DNA from: Paraspadella gotoi
Taxonomy: Eukaryota; Chaetognatha
DNA length: 64,000 bases
Direction of reading: 5' to 3'
Assembly (NCBI GenBank): GCA_051294375.1
Contig: CM119264.1
Location: 10,515,832-10,579,831 of the forward strand
This document shows positions 32,092 through 44,934 of this stretch, piece after piece. The notes under the pieces are model-generated. The model had not been told where the DNA came from. It did not search any database and saw only the letters and a program-made list of their open reading frames with translations. The translations under genes were made by a program, and so were the position numbers. Numbering within the stretch: the stretch's first letter is position 1; each line of letters starts with the position of its first letter.

Positions 32092-34491
32092 AGGTACTCT
32101 CCCGGCCCCCACCGTTTGTCCCCGCGGGCGTTGCACCAGCTAGCGCCCCTCCACGCGCGACCGAGGACCTCTCAAGACGTCACGCTCGTTGCCACGAGCA
32201 GAGCATACGCTGGCTCCGCCTCCTAGGCAATCGAGGACATCCAAAGAAGTCGCGCTCGTCGCCGCAAAGGGCGCGCCTGCCGATGCCTCCCGGCCTCAGA
32301 CAAGATCAACGGGATTCAGGGAGTTCCTTCCGAAAGGCCTCAGCAGCGCGGGCAGCATAAACGCTAACGCCGCCGCAGCCACCGCCGAGGGTCGTCGAAA
32401 TCTAATCTACACTTCACGATCTTTTCCGCGACAAAGTCTACTCTTGTAATCGTCGTCATAGTCGTCAAAATAATACTAATTATTCAACACTAAAACGTAA
32501 ACATTTACTCTTGATTTGACAATTCGAATTCACATCCCGCTTCTAAAACGTAACGCAAATAGAGCTCAAAACATATAGAGGTAAAATGAATAAAATAATT
32601 CTATCAAAGAAAAATATTACAACGAGAAGACTAACAGCTTTAATCCTAATACAGGAAGCGCAAAACATTCAAATAATATTTTGTGAGTCTTTAATGATTC
32701 TATGTTTAAACCAACTTAGTAAACAAGACAAATTCAAGTGAAACCGAATTAAAAAACTTGGCACAAACTTAAACTAGACTCAATTGTAAATAAAGTTCAA
32801 TACAGACGTAAATTAAACAAACGGCGTTATTAATGGAATAAATCATAAATTGACAAGATCACCGTAAATAAAGGAGTCCGTGATGTCGAGTCTTTGAAAT
32901 TCGCCGACGCGCGAATCGATTCCCCCACCACTGATCGCCGCGGGCGGAGCTCTGGCCCTCTGGCCGCAATAGGTAAAATCCCATAGCAGCGTTGCTAAAG
33001 GCGAAACAAACGCTGAGGCTTGGCTCGGAAATAACCAACGAAATCCCGTAAAACGAAGTCATTTTCGCAGATGAAGGTCGCCCAAACTATTGACGGCCGC
33101 GATCGGACGTCGGGAACATTGGCTTTGCTTCTAGAACCAGTCGCGGTGGGCGCAGCGTTCAAGGACGCCGCCGCCGCCGCTTTCGAGATAATCGTCGCGT
33201 TGCAATCTTCCACACGTTTGATGAGACCCAGAGAACGGAGGGACGTGAAAGGGCCTTTTTACTGTCAGAGAGTTTGCCCGCTCTGCCGGGAGTCCCTCCG
33301 TCTTCCGCCCCGTCGCGCCAATACTTGGAGTAGCAGGAAGCTGACGTCCGTCCACAGCGTCGTCCACTTCGTAAGACCGCAAGTCCGAAAGGCCTGTGGC
33401 CCAGTTCATAGCCACCGCAAGTCCAGTCTTGTGGCTTCGTTGTGGGCTCTTATCCCTCTGACTAAAGTATCTGGAAAATGGTGACGTAGGTGACGTGACT
33501 GGTGACGTGGCTACTTGCTGACTACCGTCGTAAAAAGGCCGTTTGTGGACGGGTAGGAAGCCTATGGTCTACATATTTGGCCTACTAGTGTTTGAACTGG
33601 AAGAGAAAAGTAGAGGGAAAGTAAGCAAAAAGCGAACTCTATCAGAGCTATGAAGAAACTATAAAAAGCAAAAGAGCAACGACAATATCTCTACAACATA
33701 TGGCGTCGTTCGTTTTGAGACGCTGTCTTCGTCCTAATCCTATAGACTCACGACCTTCATTTCTTAAATTCTCGTCTCTAATTTTCCGCCGTATTATGCT
33801 AACGGTTCTTGACACATCGTCTTTCAGTGCTGTGAGAAGCCATCACTCTTACAGGGAACTTTTTTTTTGGGGGGGGGAGGGGGGCGGTTTAGCGAAGTCA
33901 AGAGTCTCTCGGTGAACCGCGTCATCGCAAATGGAGCCGCGACTCGAGACGAGATCGGCCACCGGCTCACCGGCCACCCCGACTGACCCTGTTCACTCTC
34001 CCAAAAAAAGAAGACCTTGAGATGAGCCGAACGAAATAGGGTCCCGAAACCAATTTCCGGGAGACGATGAGCCTACAGAGTAAACCGTCTCCTTGCGGAA
34101 TCGTGAACGTTGACAATCATCGGGTTTGTCTCATCGGGGTTTTTTTTTCTCATTTTACCAAATACCAGTTGTACGTTATTAAGTGACGTAATGAGATTAT
34201 AATTTATATTTAAAATACGAATTGTGGTGGTCAATTGTTTATGTACGACGTTTCTTTTAAACTTATTTTCTAGGTCATTTTGACATTGATTGCGTTACAG
34301 GATACGAAACGTTTCATCCCAAACGACTTAGGGAGTTCTTAACTGTTGACGACAGGCGATTCGTGAAACTGGGTGAAAATTGGCGAAGGTAAATCACTCT
34401 AAATGAATCACAACATTCGAGGTGAAACGAGAGCCTCATGTCTGTTTTGCGAGAGAGAGAGAGAGAGAGGAGAGAAAGAGAGAGAGAGAGT

Positions 34492-34549
<58 letters not shown>

Positions 34550-37500
34550 AGGAGGAGAAAAATAAGAGAAGCATAGGCGGGAAAAAAATTATGAACTCGA
34601 ATGATGTCAGATATTGACTCGCTTTTCCCTCAGCTTCTTACACATGAGAGATTTTCTCCATTTTATGGAATTGTTTCAAAAATTGCTAAAAAATTCAACA
34701 AGTTAATATCCAAGTTTTGTCTGTTTTCTCTGCGAAAATTGTCGAAACTCTTTTTCAGCTTTCCTTCCTCACTAATTTTCTTCAACTCTTTTTTAAAAAT
34801 TTTTTTATTAGTTTCTCTCATTTTCGCGCCTTTTTTACGTAACCCCTCCCGATTTCGTTGGTCTCCTAGTTTTCAACGTCTTTCTTTCCATCCAGCTTTT
34901 CCTTTCCTCCGTTTCTTTCCTTTCTTTCTTTTCTCGTCTTCCCTTCGCGAAAGAGAATCCTATTATCGTCGAAACGTCATTCATTCATTCGTTAGACTTT
35001 TTGGTCTGACAAGTTATTTGTCGACTCTCGCGGGCGCCGCTTTGTTAGTTGGGGGGGTGGCGGTAATCGGGTGGCTTGATAAACCAGTTGGAACGAAAGT
35101 GATCGTAAAATTGCGCGGAATTTCTTTTATAATTTATGGTAACGGATTCAAAATATATAAAAAACAATATTTTACCGATTATTTTTTGACGAGAGGGAAA
35201 ATCACAGTGAAATGATGATTACTTTAAAATTTCAAGATGAGGTTGTCACTGGTCACGCACTCAGGAATTCCATCGGAAAGGAGCAAGAGTGAAAATAAGG
35301 AAACTCGAAAAAGCCCAACTACTGTTAGATTGATCTACTGAATTTACTAACCAAATTTCTTCTATTTTGCATTCACTGGATAATTTTAATTTTCTAAAAT
35401 TTTATCATTTTCACATCACTCTACTGAATAGATGAGAAAACAGAATGTTAGTTTGAATAAATGAGTAAATAGTAATTTAACCAAGAGTATGAAAGGAAGA
35501 ACCGGGCTCTCTAATATGGTATTTCAGGTGAATTTTATTGAGTGTGACAAATCTGTGGATAAGGCGCTAAGAGGGCTGAAGTCAGTGAAGAGTGCTATCC
35601 GCATCTTCTTTAACCCCTCCAGCAACTTGGGCTTGAGGGTTTTCCACGCCCCCAAGGCGGTTCAGGGCCGTCCTCCCGCTTGCCGCTGGGAAGGTACCGG
35701 GTTGAGATTGAACCCGGTGCCTAGTAGTCATGAGATGATGGCTTTACTCAATGAGCCACCGGGTCGCAGCAGAAGGTGTCATGCTTATAGGCGGGGTGAC
35801 CTTAGGCAATGCCCGACAACATATCTATTTTTCAGGTTTCTACACATTTTACCACCTCATTCATCTTGTGGCAACTCCTTTGACTTAGACGTGTTATAAT
35901 TGAACCGAATAAAAAAAAATTTAATTAAATTTTTTCAAAATGATTCTTTTTAATTTTCCTCGACAGAATTCGGCGCCGAAAATTCTGGTGATAAATTTAT
36001 CTCTTTTTCATCTGTTTTATGCGAATCTATTTCGCGATTCTCAATATTAATTAATTTTTTTGCTTTTAATCTTACTCCAAAACTTTTAACTTGCACTTAA
36101 ATTTCGAGGCGAGAAAACATTTAACTTGGCTAAGGTTAATTCAATATTTAGTAGGGTTATAATGATTGAATTTTTTCTTTAAATTTCTGAAACCCCTCCC
36201 CCTATAGTGGTTACAGGTGGGTAGCGAGGCTGTATGAAATTTTCTGCTGTCCACCTTACTATGGCTTCAGAGTGTAGTGGTTACAGGTGGGTAGCGAGGC
36301 TGTATGAAATTTTCTGCTGTCCACCTTACTATGGCTTCAGAGTGTAGTGGTTACAGGTGGGTAGCGAGGCTGTATGAAATTTTCTGCTGTCCACCTTACT
36401 ATGGCTTCAGAGTGTAGTGGTTACAGGTGGGTAGCGAGGCTGTATGAAATTTTCTGCTGTCCACCTTACTATGGCTTCAGAGTGTAGTGGTTACAGGTGG
36501 GTAGCGAGGCTGTATGAAATTTTCTGCTGTCCACCTTACTATGGCTTCAGAGTGCCCCCCCCAAAAAATTATATATTTTATATTATATAGATAACCAATC
36601 AGAATTTAACTCTCAGCAGGACCCACGCCAATTTAGGAAGTATTTTGGCGGAACATCACGTCGGGAGGTAAGGAGAGCGAATTGGGGGCAAAAGAGCGAA
36701 AAACTCACTGATGGATTTATGTAGAGAAAAGATCGAGGAAAAGGGGAGGAAAGTGGAGGAAAGAAAAAAAAAAGAACCGATCGTTTCCTTTTCTTATAAG
36801 CAGAAAAAAAAACCGAGCTCCCAAAAAAGTTCGGGCGAGAATTGGTAGAGAAGAAAAAAAGGGGGAAATGATAAATATGATAATGTGCAATGAATTTTCA
36901 TTGAAGCCAAGCGAGGTCATGACTTTGTTAGTGGCGGAAACAATGGAATAGGAAAGTCGAGGGTAGAAATTAAACTAACCGGTTTTTACGCCTTGAAGGA
37001 TCAGCGAATGGTTTACAATAGGTAGAAGATGTAAACAAACTCTGCTCTTTTGTCAATAAGCTGAATCTGGATAATACATAAATAAAACAAAGAAACAAAC
37101 AAAACAAAACAGAAACAAAAATACTTTTTTAACAAAAACTTATTACAGATATTACAGAATTTATAAAATTTTAAATCGACTGGATATAATTCGCTGGGAG
37201 TAGGAATTAAACATTTAGTACTACCCGGAGTCTGAAGAGACTGTTCTAAGTACATGTTCTATGTACATACATACATTTAAACATCTTTTAAAAAAATTCA
37301 TTCATGTCCTTTATAAAAAATAAGGAATAATTAAATGAAATTTAAAACGAAAAAAATGTAGAAAAGATGGAAAGATTTTAACTGCAACTAATTTTTTTTT
37401 ACTTTGAACGAAATAAATCGCACAAAACAATGAAGAAAACCTTAAAAAATAACGACACGAGAAAATGATTAAAGTTTCGCGAAAAAAACCATTCGAGACT

Positions 37501-40500
37501 CAATAAAACCAAATTGCGGTCCGAAGGAGAAAAAAAAGACGCCATCTCTGAGCATCGTAAAATCTATGGCGTTTTAGTTTAACTTTTACCTTTTTTCCGA
37601 ATCGTCTCCCTGCGTCGGCTGCTCCCCCTGCTGCTGCTGCTGCGGGCCTCTTTGCTGCGGCTTCATCTTCTTCATGGGCAAGTTTTTGGCGCCGGTCTTT
37701 TGCGCCTTTTTGGCGGCGCGCACCCAGACGGAGAAGCACATGACCCCGTAGACAGCGACTATGGCCAATAAGCATCCGGGGAATTTGATAGAGTGCCACA
37801 CCTGAAGGTAGAACGGAAATGATGATAAACTTGAAAAACGATTGAGAAATATGTTTTATCGTATAAATAATGCTGTAAAATTAAAACTGAAAATTAAAAA
37901 CCCGTGAGACTTTTTTCCTAAAAAAAACTTAAAAGATTTAACAGTACAGTTGAATATTTGAAGCTGAAACAATATGTAATGATCATTGTGAATGATATAA
38001 GAAAGTAGAAACATTGTAAAGATAGAAACTCGTCTGTGAACACAGTAATTAACCATCATCACTGTAGTCTTAGGAGGGCGTAGTTTTATTCTCAGTTCGA
38101 TCCGTACACTTTTCGAATTTCGATAAGAATCATGTTTGTGGGAGAATAAACTTAAGGACGAAGAGAAGACAAATAAAATAAGCGTGACTTTCAAGGACGG
38201 CGGAAGAGAGAGAAAGAGAAGATGAATCTTGAGGGGGGGGCAGAGGAGAGGGAAGGTAGGGAAAGGGGGAAGAGGGGGAAGAGGGGGTAGAGGGAAACGA
38301 AATAAGACACCGACGGAACGCCGGTTGGAAAACGCGGATTAGAGACCGCGCCGTCGTCGGCGTCGGTGGCGACGACGACGTGAGAACAAGACCATCTCCA
38401 CCATCCGAGACTTGTTAGCGAGGTTTAGCGAGTAGGTGGCGCGGTAAAAGATGAAAGAGAGGTGTTTATGTCTCCGCCACTTGGCCGCGGCGCTGCGTTC
38501 GTGTCATGGCGCAAACAAAAGCTCGGACGGGAAGAGAGATTGTTTTCATCCCTGTTCCATAAACTTTGTTTATTTTTCATTTCTCTTTCTTCTTCTTCGT
38601 CTCATGTTGCGAGGGAATTAAGATTGTTTAAACTCGGATGGCATGCCTTAGCATGGTATGAAGGCGCGTGCCATCCGAGTTTGCCATGCGACGCTTCTCT
38701 CCCACTCGGACGCGTCTTTCCGATTTATCTTAAGAACCCCCCGGTCCTTCTTTTCCACCCGAAAACCCCTTAGCTCTCCTAACCCTGGTCAACGTCACTC
38801 CCCTTTCACTTTTTCCCATGTTTTCCAATTAACGGAGCCCACCTGATAAATATCGCGAACTCTCTCGTTCACAATTACAGTGTTGGTTTGGCAGGTGTCG
38901 ATGTCGAAGACCGCGCCGCCGCCATCTCCGCCGCCGCCATCTCCGCCGCCGCCGCCGCCGCCGACCTGGAAAGCGAGTCATGAATCCTTAACTTTCTCGG
39001 ATCAACGGATTTCGGTTGGGGGAATATCCGGACGAAGGCGAGGTCAACGTCGACCGCTAAGAGACAAACACAAGTAAACAAAGGCTTCGGCCGACTCAGG
39101 ATGACTGTTCCCCTTCTCAGTCCGTTTTCAGTTCAGCGCCTCGCCGACTTCAATGAGAATCAAAGAGGCCAGACGATAATCTCTATTTGATGAGAGGGTG
39201 GGTTCGATAGAAGCTCGCCCTGGTTTATTCAAGCATTGCGACTTAAAAATAGGACAGTTATGTTCTTTGTTATGGAGCGACTTAGTTTGGTGGACCCAAT
39301 AATTAATGACCCTCTATTGGCGCAGTGTTAGGGGAGAGACTGGAAATGTCGAGGCTTTAGGCCGACTTGTTAGTTTCTGAGGGGTGACAAAGACCGATGA
39401 TGGCTGCTGTTTCTTTGGCTTCCTTGAGATTGTGTTTATCTCAAGAAAAAAAAAACCCACCTGATTCTCTTTGTTTTTTTCTCCTTTCAGGATGCCTTGA
39501 CTCCATTTTTGCTTTCTGTCCTTCTTTTCTTCTACTTTTTCTTTCTCTCTTCTTTCTTTCTCTTCTTTTCTTTCTTTCTTTCTTTCTTTTCTCTCTCTTT
39601 CTTTCTCTCTTTTTTTTTTTTTCTTTCTTTCTTTCTTTCTTTCTTCTTTCTTTTCTTTCTTTCTTTCTATCTTTCTTTTTCTTATCCTTTCTTTCTTTTT
39701 CTTTCTTTCTTTTTCTTCTTTATCCTTTTATTTTTTTTCTTTCTTTCTTTCGCCCTCTCCCGATTTCCTTCTTTACTCTTTTCAATTTTGGATTCATTTA
39801 AATCCGATTGATTCCTCCCTTCCTCTTTTTTTCCCTCCATCCTTCCTCTCTCCCCTCTCCTCCCCTTTTCCCTTTCCCACTCACCTTGCTCAATAATTCT
39901 TCCCACTGAGATTGGTAGTGTCGGTAGAACGCGACGGATGAGAAGCTGGAAGATAAGAAGAGGATTAAAAAAGAATCGTCACCGATGCCACGAAAAAGGG
40001 GGAAAAAAAAATAATGGAAAGAATTAAATAACCAGGAAATGTTTTTTTTTTTTTTTTTCGTCTTTTTCCCTTCCGATTCCAGTCAATGACCGACAGAAAC
40101 CATTTTTTTTTCTTGAGGGGGGCGGGGGGAAGAGGATATTGTGCATATACGAAAATGAAAGGCCGGGTTCATTTAAAGGGGACGCGAACGTAAGTATAGT
40201 TAATGAGATTACGAAAAAAAAAATTAGGGTTAACTACGCCAACGATTAATTTATTTTTCGAAAAGAGCTGTACTTGGCCATTACGTCAACCGTTAATAAT
40301 GGCGTCTTCCATAAGCACATGCTAAATATCCACTATTTTTTCTTTTTTGAGAAAAACGCTGCTCAGTGAGATTTTCTATTTCATTTTCGCTTTTGCGTAA
40401 CTTTAAGGCAAAATTTTCATTCGTCAAAAGAGCTGAAGTCTCGATCCCCCGCCCCCGGAAAAAAAAAGATGACTTTTTAATTTCGTTTTTCTTCGGCGAG

Positions 40501-41338
40501 AATGAGAGGTTTCTCGGAAATTGAATTCGTCACGCGCAGCTTTTTTCAAAGTGAATGTTTTTTCTTCGAATGACGCGAGGGCTCGCGGTTTTTGAGGTCG
40601 ACGCCCCCTGGAACCGTCACGCAATTTATCTTTTAATATTTTCCCGCGTTGCCGTTCTCGCCAGTATTCTTTTCGAAAATAATTTTTCTCTAAAAAAAAA
40701 AAAAAATCCACATCCTGCGAACGTTTTTGAGATGGAGACGCTCACCTTTGGTTACTCGGACAGTCGGTCGCGTTGCTGCAACAGGGGGCATCCGCGGCGT
40801 CGATCCAGACTTGCGTCCCTTTGCAGAGAGAGGGAAGGACGGCGTCGAAGACGGCGAAGAGGGTCACCGCGGAGACGATCACCTTCGCTCCTTTGTGAGT
40901 GATCAATTGCTGGAGCGAAAGGAATGGTTGCGGGGATTTAGAAGATATAATATGCTCCTTTGTGAGTAATCTATTGCTGGAGGGAAAGGAATGGTTGCGG
41001 GGATTTTTAAAGAGAAAATTAAAACGATACAAAATTTAGCTTAAAACCTCTTTGTTGTTTAAGAAGTACAACGTCGTATAACATATAGCGGCGCTCGTGA
41101 TCGCCGAGAAAAAGAAATTGAGTCGGATTCAAGTGAAACCCGTAAAACTTTGAAAGGGGCGATGAAGTGATTCGGTGACGGGGCAACGGGGTGATCGTGA
41201 GTTGGGGCGATGGTGCGAAGGACCGATCGGGCGTGTCTCCTAAATCTCTTTTAGAAATTGGATTTTTGTTCATCCGCCTCAATTTTTTTTTTATTTCTCC
41301 GGCCGACGTGGCCGCCGACGTCACGGCCGCCACAGCCA

Positions 41339-41375
<37 letters not shown>

Positions 41376-44300
41376 CTTAACGGCAAATCGCAGCTGTTAC
41401 TTTCGCCTGGCGTCTCGGCGAAAACCTCCGCGGCTGCCATCAACGATTTCCTTTCGTACAATATTTAGTTGCGAAAATCCAGGGCTTAGAAAAGATAACG
41501 TTTTTCTTTGTTATTTATTTATTTATTTATTCTATTTCGCGTTGAGAAGAGACTTTTTTTCTAAATGTCGCGACGGACTCGGAATTATGAAAGCTGCCGG
41601 AAATATGACCGGCGTCACTCAGAGCTCTAAGACGAAACGGTTTTGGTCGTTAGCGTTATCGTCGTCGTCATAATCGTCCACTTAATCGTTGTCATCCGCG
41701 TCATGGTGCTCGAAGCCCTCGTAATCATCGTTGCCTCGTCTTCTGTCGTCTTCTTCGTTGTTGTCGTCGCTTTTGACGTCGTCATTGTTGTTGTAGTCTT
41801 CAGTGAAGACTCTTCACGTTATTAGTTTTCGACGTTATCCTCGTAGCCTTTTGTCTTATAGTACGTACGTATCTTCTGCGTTTTTGTTTTGGTCGTGGTC
41901 GTGGTCGTCGTCGTCGTCGTTCTTTTCCCATCTCATCGTCGTCGACTTGTTTATTTACCTTGTGAGGATGACAAATGATGAGGTATCTCTCCAACGCGAT
42001 CAGCGTCATGATGTACGTTTGCCACAGAGTCGTGAACACGCTGGTGAAGTGGTAGACTGAAAGCGGGAGGTAGGTCAAGACTAAAGTCTTCTAAAAGTAT
42101 AACGAGTTGGTAAAATAGACACTTTAATTGAGTATTTACTTAATTTTAAATCCTTTTAACAAAATTTAACATATAAATACTTAAAAAATTGATTTCAGAT
42201 TTCAAATTCCATTCAAAAACAAACTCCTCTGTCCAAACCTTTGCAGAGAGCGTCGACGGGTATGCGGCGTCGGCGCCACTCCATGCCCACAGTGTAGGGA
42301 ATCGTGACGAGGGAGTTGAAGAAGTCGGCGGCGGCGAGGGAGACGACGAAGACGTTGACGACCATCCCGCGCATGAGGCCGCGACGCGAGAATGTGAACA
42401 GCACGATTCCGTTGCTGAAAAGGCCTGTGAGGAGGGGAATCAATGGGGATTAAGCTGTCAATTAAAAAATTATACTTAGATCTCAGTGAGATTTCATTAC
42501 CCACCCATAAAGTAGCTGAACATTTTAATTATTTACTTATTCTCCGATATGGTTTTGCAGCTTATATGATTTTTATCAAGCCATGACCGGCAAAGCCGGT
42601 TCAGGCTTGATATTCATTCGGGTGAGCTTCTTTGTGACGTGATCGTCGTCGTCGTCGTCGTCCGTCACGCTGTTTTTCCATATAAAAACTACACTACGCT
42701 TTTATAGGTTTGGCTGTGACTTACCGTTTTTTTTAAATAAAAATTATTATGAATTATGATAAAGTTTTAAAAAGTGTGCATTCATAGTAAGTTAAAAATT
42801 AAGATATGGCTTCTTCTCATCTTGAAATAGCTTTGATATTTTCTTATTACAATTTGGGTTTAAGTATTTTTTGTTTGAATTTCCACTTCATTATGATTAC
42901 TGCAATATGCAAATGAGATTATAGTACCCATTATCATATCCAAATTAGTATATAGAAATGCTTTAATCTAATTTACATATTGCAGTATATAATATTGAAG
43001 ATGAAATTCAAAAAATTTGTTTAAATCTCTAATAAAAATGGGAACTCAAATAACTTTTTAATGAAAGCATACTCATATCATTAATTTTAATACAAATAAA
43101 AAATAAACTATCTTATTACAAGACATCTGCGATTGGAAAAAATTGGAAAAATTTCAAATTGTAAACCATTGTAAATTTTTTGCCTTTCTTTTATTTATTT
43201 TATTTTTTTTTATTCTTTTATTTCAGAAAAAACGAGTTTCTGCACTGACTGTACAGCGGCCTTCAAGCAGCTGTCCAGCTTTGTCTCTCTTTCTCTCTCT
43301 CTCTTTCTTTCTCTTTCTGTCTCTTTCTCTCTTTTCGATCTCTTGCGTGATCGTTCTTTTTTTTAAAAATTATGATTATGTTTTTCTTTCTTTATGTATA
43401 TACTCTCTTTTCGTTGTTTTTGAGGTATTAGGAAAAACAGTTTTGTTTTACAACGATTTATTTGACAATCAATATTTTGTCTCTGTTGAAGTAAGTTTTT
43501 GAGAGAGAGAAAGAGGAGAGAGAGAGAGAGAAAAAATTGAGGGAGAATTTCCAACAAAGAATAAGGTAAGGGACAGTGTCAGATGTAAGGACAGCTGAAG
43601 GTGAGGAGAGGGAAGAAGTAAGTCTTTGAAAAATGAAATGAGAGTGGGAGAGAGAGAGAGAGAGAGAGCAAAGCAAAAACTTACTTCACAAGACAAAATA
43701 TTGATTGTCAAACACTGATGAAGGCTCTAAATGAAAGAGCCGAAACATGTTTTTCTTTCTAAAAACTTTTATTCGGGGCTTTTTTCTCAATACAAAATCC
43801 CAAATTTACATCCGAGATTTTCGTGGATACATTTTTAAAAAAGTGAAGAATAACTTATATTGGCATGCATTGTCACATATAAATCAGCTAATGTGACTTA
43901 TTATATATGCAGCACTTTCGCCGAACAATATGCATTAACATTAAAAAAAATAAATTTGTATTTATTTATTATTGTAACTTTGAACCGGTTGGCCCACTAT
44001 TGGCAAATTATATCTAAAATAGGAGTTGATAAAGAGAGATATAGTCAAATTAAACATTACTTTTTTTGTTATTTCTGATAATTTATACTATTATTAAATT
44101 TATAAATATTTTTAGTGTATATATTTAATCATTTTTATCTTTTTTTTAAATAATAATTATTTGAGTTGTGTGATAACTATTATAAAAATTAATTAAATAT
44201 GCAATATAAATTTGACCTCGGTCTGGTTTCTTCCTAAAAAAAGAACAATCAAAAATTTCATTCAAGATTAAAATTTTTTAAAATGAGGAAATAAAATTTT

Positions 44301-44686
44301 TTTTGATAAGTAAAAAAATATTTGGAAGTCAAAAATATCATAGTCGTTAACTGAGTATTTTCAACTATATATTTTGTTAATAGGATTATAATTTTTGGAT
44401 CATATTATTGAAAAGAGTTGAGTTTTTTTTCTTCTGATAATAGGGTAGCCCCTCTCAATGGGGTGAATCAAAAAATTTAGTATGGGAACATGCTCAAACG
44501 AAAATTTATGCATTTTTAAGTTTACTTTCAATGTACAAAAAATTTCTTATATGGCTCTATACCCAATATTTTATTTTGTAATATTTTTTATAGAAAGGAA
44601 AGAAGTTCGTCCCCTACTCATATTCGTCGGAAAATGAGTTCAGCTCTGCAGCGGCGGTCCAGCGGCGGTCCAGCGGCTGTCCAGCT

Positions 44687-44731
<45 letters not shown>

Positions 44732-44891
44732 CCTTCTAAAAACTTTATTATGCCATTTTATTCGCGCTTTTTTATCCACAAATTTTACATCCGAGATTTT
44801 CGTGATTTTTTCCCTAAAAATTCTGATTATTCTTTATATATAAAACGAGAGAGACCTAATAATGCGTTTCGTTGGCGGGAAAACTGTCCAG

Positions 44892-44934
<43 letters not shown>

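Larger units (their letters stand above)
30296..33695 (-). mobile_element. Non-autonomous LTR retroelement with 5-bp target-site duplication
   Basis: Two 433-bp direct repeats bound a 2534-bp interior. The unit starts TGT, ends ACA and is flanked by ACATA on both sides (30291-30295 and 33696-33700). On the minus strand the purine run AAAAGGTGGGGG lies exactly next to the LTR at 30728/30729, as a polypurine tract should, so the element reads leftwards. No gag or pol frame is present, so it must depend on a partner element. I could not find a convincing tRNA primer site. It lies in GPCR intron 7, in the same orientation as the gene. Confidence 0.85.
33701..36204. other. GPCR intron 7, middle part: simple repeats and a SINE-like segment
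   Basis: A G-rich run (about 33868-33890), GA microsatellites (34449-34556) and a T-rich 204-codon open frame (34601-35215) of Phe/Ser/Leu composition are present. A tRNA-like segment follows at 35695-35772. No exon is supported. Confidence 0.5.

Noticed and set aside
34601-35215. 204-codon plus-strand open frame as a membrane protein gene
   Set aside because: It is rich in Phe, Ser and Leu because the DNA is T-rich, has no conserved motif or splice context, and lies antisense in a GPCR intron. Length alone is not enough.
36205-36554. CRISPR array
   Set aside because: The 70-bp units are directly abutting with no spacers, in a eukaryotic intron.
39397-39906. Long Phe/Leu or Lys/Arg frames
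   Set aside because: They are translations of TTTC repeats.
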